Assembly: GCA_023386255.1 (NCBI GenBank)
Contig: JAEWKB010000213.1
Span: 1 to 8,583, forward strand
Length of the DNA: 8,583 nt
From: Bacteroidota bacterium
GTDB taxonomy: Bacteria > Bacteroidota > Bacteroidia > Flavobacteriales > Flavobacteriaceae
Direction: 5' to 3'
In this document: positions 6,203-8,583 of the stretch, piece by piece
How positions within the stretch are numbered: position 1 is the first letter of the stretch
Layout of the letters: every line of letters starts with the position of its first letter
The notes under the pieces: generated by a model
The model's database searches: none
Told to the model about the DNA's origin: nothing
Seen by the model: the letters and a program-made list of their open reading frames with translations, nothing else
Program-made: the position numbers and the translations under genes

Positions 6203-7204
6203 ATGAGCAGTATTTTACATGTTGTACTTACAGGAGGGGTAGGAAGCCGCTTGTGGCCTCTGTCACGTAAAAGCAAGCCTAAGCAGTATCTTAACCTGTT
6301 TAACGGGAAATCGTTGTTCGAAATGACTGTTGAACGAAATATTGGTATAGCAACAGATGTTATTGTAGTAGGAAATACCGATAACAGAAGCTTGTCGGTT
6401 GAAGCATTGCGTAATGCCGGAGTACACCACTATCATGAAATTGTTGAATCAACGCCACGCAATACTGCTGCGGCTATAGCATTTGCCGCTTTTGAGGCGC
6501 AGCCTGAAGATATACTTATTATTACACCTTCAGACCATATAATTAACGGCCTTGAAGGGTATAAAAAAACTATACTTGCGGCTGTAGAGTTGGCAAAACA
6601 GGACAACATTGTTACATTCGGAATCAATCCTACACGTCCGGAAACAGGTTACGGATATATCGAATTTTCAGGTAATGATGTAATAGCTTTCCGTGAGAAA
6701 CCTGACCTTGACACCGCAAAGGAATTTGTGGCATCAGGCAAATTTCTATGGAACAGCGGAATGTTCTGCTTTAAGGCAGGTATATTTCTTGACGAACTTA
6801 AGCTGTATGAGCCTGAAATATATAGGACATCAAAACTTGCCTGGGATAACATGAAGAACAGGGTTCTGGACCTGGAACTTTCGTTACACATCCCATCACA
6901 AAGTGTTGATTATGCTGTAATGGAAAGAAGCAAAAGAATTAAGGTAATTCCTGCCTCGTTCGACTGGAGCGACCTTGGTTCGTTCGAATCTATATACGAC
7001 TATCTCCGCGAAATAGGCCATACAGTTGATGATGACGGCAATATGATTATTGGTACTGATAAATATACCGTGTTCCTGGGCCTTAAAAATACCATCTTTA
7101 TCAGGACAGATGATGCCAACCTGATCCTGAACAAAGAAAATTCGCAGGATGTAAAAAAGATCTATGCGCTGCTTGAACAGGCAAATTCACACCTACTAAA
7201 CTAA
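6203..7204 (+). CDS. manC: Mannose-1-phosphate guanylyltransferase
   Basis: It makes GDP-mannose from mannose-1-phosphate and GTP in the cytoplasm. At 333 residues it is the single-domain form, without the C-terminal phosphomannose isomerase domain of the bifunctional enzymes (usually about 460-480 residues). It has the pyrophosphorylase signature GGVGSRLWPLSRKSKPKQYL at 11-30, ITPSDHII at 107-114, ETGYGYIE at 147-154, FREKPD at 163-168 and WNSGMF at 183-188. Substrate-site motifs follow: SVDYAVMERS at 234-243 and DWSDLGS at 254-260. The stop codon (7202-7204) directly abuts the ATG of the next gene, so translational coupling is likely. The next two genes convert GDP-mannose to GDP-L-fucose, so this enzyme supplies that branch and possibly mannose residues. 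No isomerase or phosphomannomutase gene is in the window; mannose-1-phosphate must come from elsewhere. Confidence 0.95.
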   Translation: MSSILHVVLTGGVGSRLWPLSRKSKPKQYLNLFNGKSLFEMTVERNIGIATDVIVVGNTDNRSLSVEALRNAGVHHYHEIVESTPRNTAAAIAFAAFEAQPEDILIITPSDHIINGLEGYKKTILAAVELAKQDNIVTFGINPTRPETGYGYIEFSGNDVIAFREKPDLDTAKEFVASGKFLWNSGMFCFKAGIFLDELKLYEPEIYRTSKLAWDNMKNRVLDLELSLHIPSQSVDYAVMERSKRIKVIPASFDWSDLGSFESIYDYLREIGHTVDDDGNMIIGTDKYTVFLGLKNTIFIRTDDANLILNKENSQDVKKIYALLEQANSHLLN

Positions 7205-8155
7205 ATGGATAAAAACAGTAAAATATATATTGCCGGGCACAAAGGAATGGTTGGCAGTGCTATTTGGAGAGCACTTGAGGCAGCCGGCTACCAAAATATA
7301 ATCGGCTTTAAGAGTAAGGAGCTGGACCTTAGGAATCAGCAGGCTGTTAAAGAAATGTTGGCTACAGAAAGGCCTGATGTTGTTATTGATGCAGCTGCCA
7401 AAGTAGGCGGAATTTTGGCCAATAATAATTATCCGTATCAGTTTTTAATGGATAATATGCTGATACAGAATAACCTGATTGAGGCATCATTGCATATTGA
7501 CCTTGAGAAATTTATATTTTTGGGTAGTTCCTGCATTTATCCGAAACTGGCACAGCAGCCTTTAAAGGAAGAATACCTTTTAGCAGGCCCGCTTGAACCT
7601 ACCAACGAGTGGTATGCAATTGCCAAGATTTCGGGAGTAAAATTATGTGAAGCCATAAGGAAACAGTTTGGTAAAGATTACGTAAGCCTTATGCCTACTA
7701 ATCTTTATGGCCCATTTGATAATTTCGACCTGCAGACATCGCACGTGTTGCCCGCCATGATCCGCAAGTTTCATGATGCTAAAGAAAACGGCAACCAGCC
7801 TGTTACACTGTGGGGCAGCGGTACGCCTATGCGTGAGTTCCTGTATGTTGATGACCTTGCGCAGGCCGTTCTTTTTACTATGGAAAATAAACTTCCGGAG
7901 CATTTATATAACGTGGGGACGGGAGTTGACCTTACTATAAAAGAACTTGCCGAAACCATACAGAAAGCAGTAGGTCACACAGGTGAAATTATTTGGGACA
8001 GTTCAAAGCCGGACGGTACACCGCGGAAGCTCATGGACATTTCTAAAATGCACAGCCTTGGGTGGAAACATAGAATTAACCTGGCGGAAGGGATTAAAAA
8101 TACGTACAGCTGGTTTTTAGAAAACCACAACTCAATAAAAGAAGTTAAGATATAA
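7205..8155 (+). CDS. fcl: GDP-L-fucose synthase (GDP-4-keto-6-deoxy-D-mannose 3,5-epimerase/4-reductase)
   Basis: It catalyses the final two steps to GDP-L-fucose, an epimerisation at C3 and C5 followed by NADPH reduction of the 4-keto group. The 316-residue extended-SDR protein is normal length. It shows GHKGMVGS at 11-18 (nucleotide binding), AAAKVGGI at 63-70, FLGSSCIYPK at 105-114, the catalytic Y137 and K141 in NEWYAIAK, and PTNLYGP at 164-170. C110 and H180 fit the acid/base residues known in the E. coli enzyme (C109, H179), with S108, Y137 and K141 likewise offset by one. The region GTPMREFLYVDDLA at 206-219 is also family-typical. It starts immediately after the manC stop and is followed 6 bp later by gmd, so the three are surely one transcription unit. 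Here fcl precedes gmd, although its enzyme acts second. Confidence 0.96.
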   Translation: MDKNSKIYIAGHKGMVGSAIWRALEAAGYQNIIGFKSKELDLRNQQAVKEMLATERPDVVIDAAAKVGGILANNNYPYQFLMDNMLIQNNLIEASLHIDLEKFIFLGSSCIYPKLAQQPLKEEYLLAGPLEPTNEWYAIAKISGVKLCEAIRKQFGKDYVSLMPTNLYGPFDNFDLQTSHVLPAMIRKFHDAKENGNQPVTLWGSGTPMREFLYVDDLAQAVLFTMENKLPEHLYNVGTGVDLTIKELAETIQKAVGHTGEIIWDSSKPDGTPRKLMDISKMHSLGWKHRINLAEGIKNTYSWFLENHNSIKEVKI

Positions 8156-8161
8156 CGATAT

Positions 8162-8583
8162 ATGAAAACAGCACTTATTACAGGTATTACAGGTCAGGAC
8201 GGGGCATATCTTGCCGAGTTGCTATTAGAAAAGGGATATATGGTACATGGGGTAAAAAGGAGATCATCATTGTTTAATACAGACAGGATAGACCACCTTT
8301 ACCAGGACCCGCATGAAAACAATCCGCACCTTAAGCTGCACTATGGGGATATGACCGACTCAATGAACCTTACCCGTATCATTCAGGAAACGCAGCCTGA
8401 CGAGATATATAACCTGGCTGCAATGAGCCACGTTAAGGTAAGTTTTGATACTCCTGAGTATACCGCAAATGCTGATGGTATAGGCACATTACGTATACTG
8501 GAGGCAGTAAGGCTGTTGGGTTTAGAGAAGAAAACGCGTGTATACCAGGCAAGTACATCAGAACTTTACGGGTTGGTACAGGC
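8162..8583 (+). CDS. gmd: GDP-mannose 4,6-dehydratase, N-terminal fragment
   Basis: This enzyme converts GDP-mannose to GDP-4-keto-6-deoxymannose, the substrate of Fcl. The frame is open for 140 codons to the window edge; a full protein of this family has roughly 340-380 residues, so under half is present. The start [20 protein letters not shown] has the Rossmann motif G8-x-x-G11-x-x-G14. VHGVKRRSS at 28-36 is the NADP-binding region, and LHYGDMTDS (59-67) and [15 protein letters not shown] (81-95) follow. The catalytic threonine and glutamate are T132 and E134 in STSELYG. The tyrosine-lysine pair lies beyond the edge. It lies 6 bp after fcl, in the same operon as manC. The fucose branch is complete if the missing part of this gene is intact. 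Confidence 0.95.
   Translation, partial: MKTALITGITGQDGAYLAELLLEKGYMVHGVKRRSSLFNTDRIDHLYQDPHENNPHLKLHYGDMTDSMNLTRIIQETQPDEIYNLAAMSHVKVSFDTPEYTANADGIGTLRILEAVRLLGLEKKTRVYQASTSELYGLVQ

Noticed and set aside
1..8583. CRISPR arrays, tRNA or rRNA genes, insertion sequences or integration sites
   Set aside because: I saw no regularly spaced repeats, tRNA-like cloverleaf, rRNA sequence, transposase or integrase frame in the window.

Overview
The window comes from a Bacteroidota genome, most likely the family Flavobacteriaceae. The DNA is AT-rich. No start codon has a convincing Shine-Dalgarno sequence. Several upstream regions carry the Bacteroidota -7 promoter element TAnnTTTG. RecR and the UpxY-type antiterminator also look flavobacterial. 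No gene is visibly broken; the first and last genes are cut only by the window edges.

Layout. Positions 1-1626 are background genes: the N-terminal part of a sodium:solute symporter on the minus strand, then, divergently, a small exported protein of unknown function and recR. A 242-bp intergenic region (1627-1868) follows, with a TAnnTTTG promoter element and several inverted and direct repeats. From 1869 to the right edge everything is on the plus strand and belongs to a surface-polysaccharide locus. Block A (1869-5578) holds a WbpP-type UDP-HexNAc 4-epimerase, a WbpO/TviB-type UDP-HexNAc 6-dehydrogenase and a UDP-glucose 6-dehydrogenase of the animal-like type. After a 125-bp spacer, block B (5704 onward) holds a UpxY/NusG-like antiterminator, mannose-1-phosphate guanylyltransferase, GDP-L-fucose synthase and the start of GDP-mannose 4,6-dehydratase, which runs off the edge.

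How the genes work together. All six enzymes make nucleotide-sugar precursors. Block A should give UDP-GalNAc and UDP-GalNAcA (or the GlcNAc equivalents) and UDP-GlcA. Block B gives GDP-mannose and, by Gmd then Fcl, GDP-L-fucose. The predicted product is an acidic capsule, O-antigen or exopolysaccharide containing uronic acids and fucose. No glycosyltransferase, flippase, polymerase or export gene lies in the window, so the assembly machinery must be downstream or elsewhere. UpxY at the head of block B suggests that block is regulated by processive antitermination.

I found no clearly undescribed system. The points most worth a second look are regulatory: a 15-bp palindrome just upstream of the -7 element of block A, a short inverted-repeat pair bracketing that promoter, and an antiterminator in the middle of the cluster with a small hairpin in its leader.
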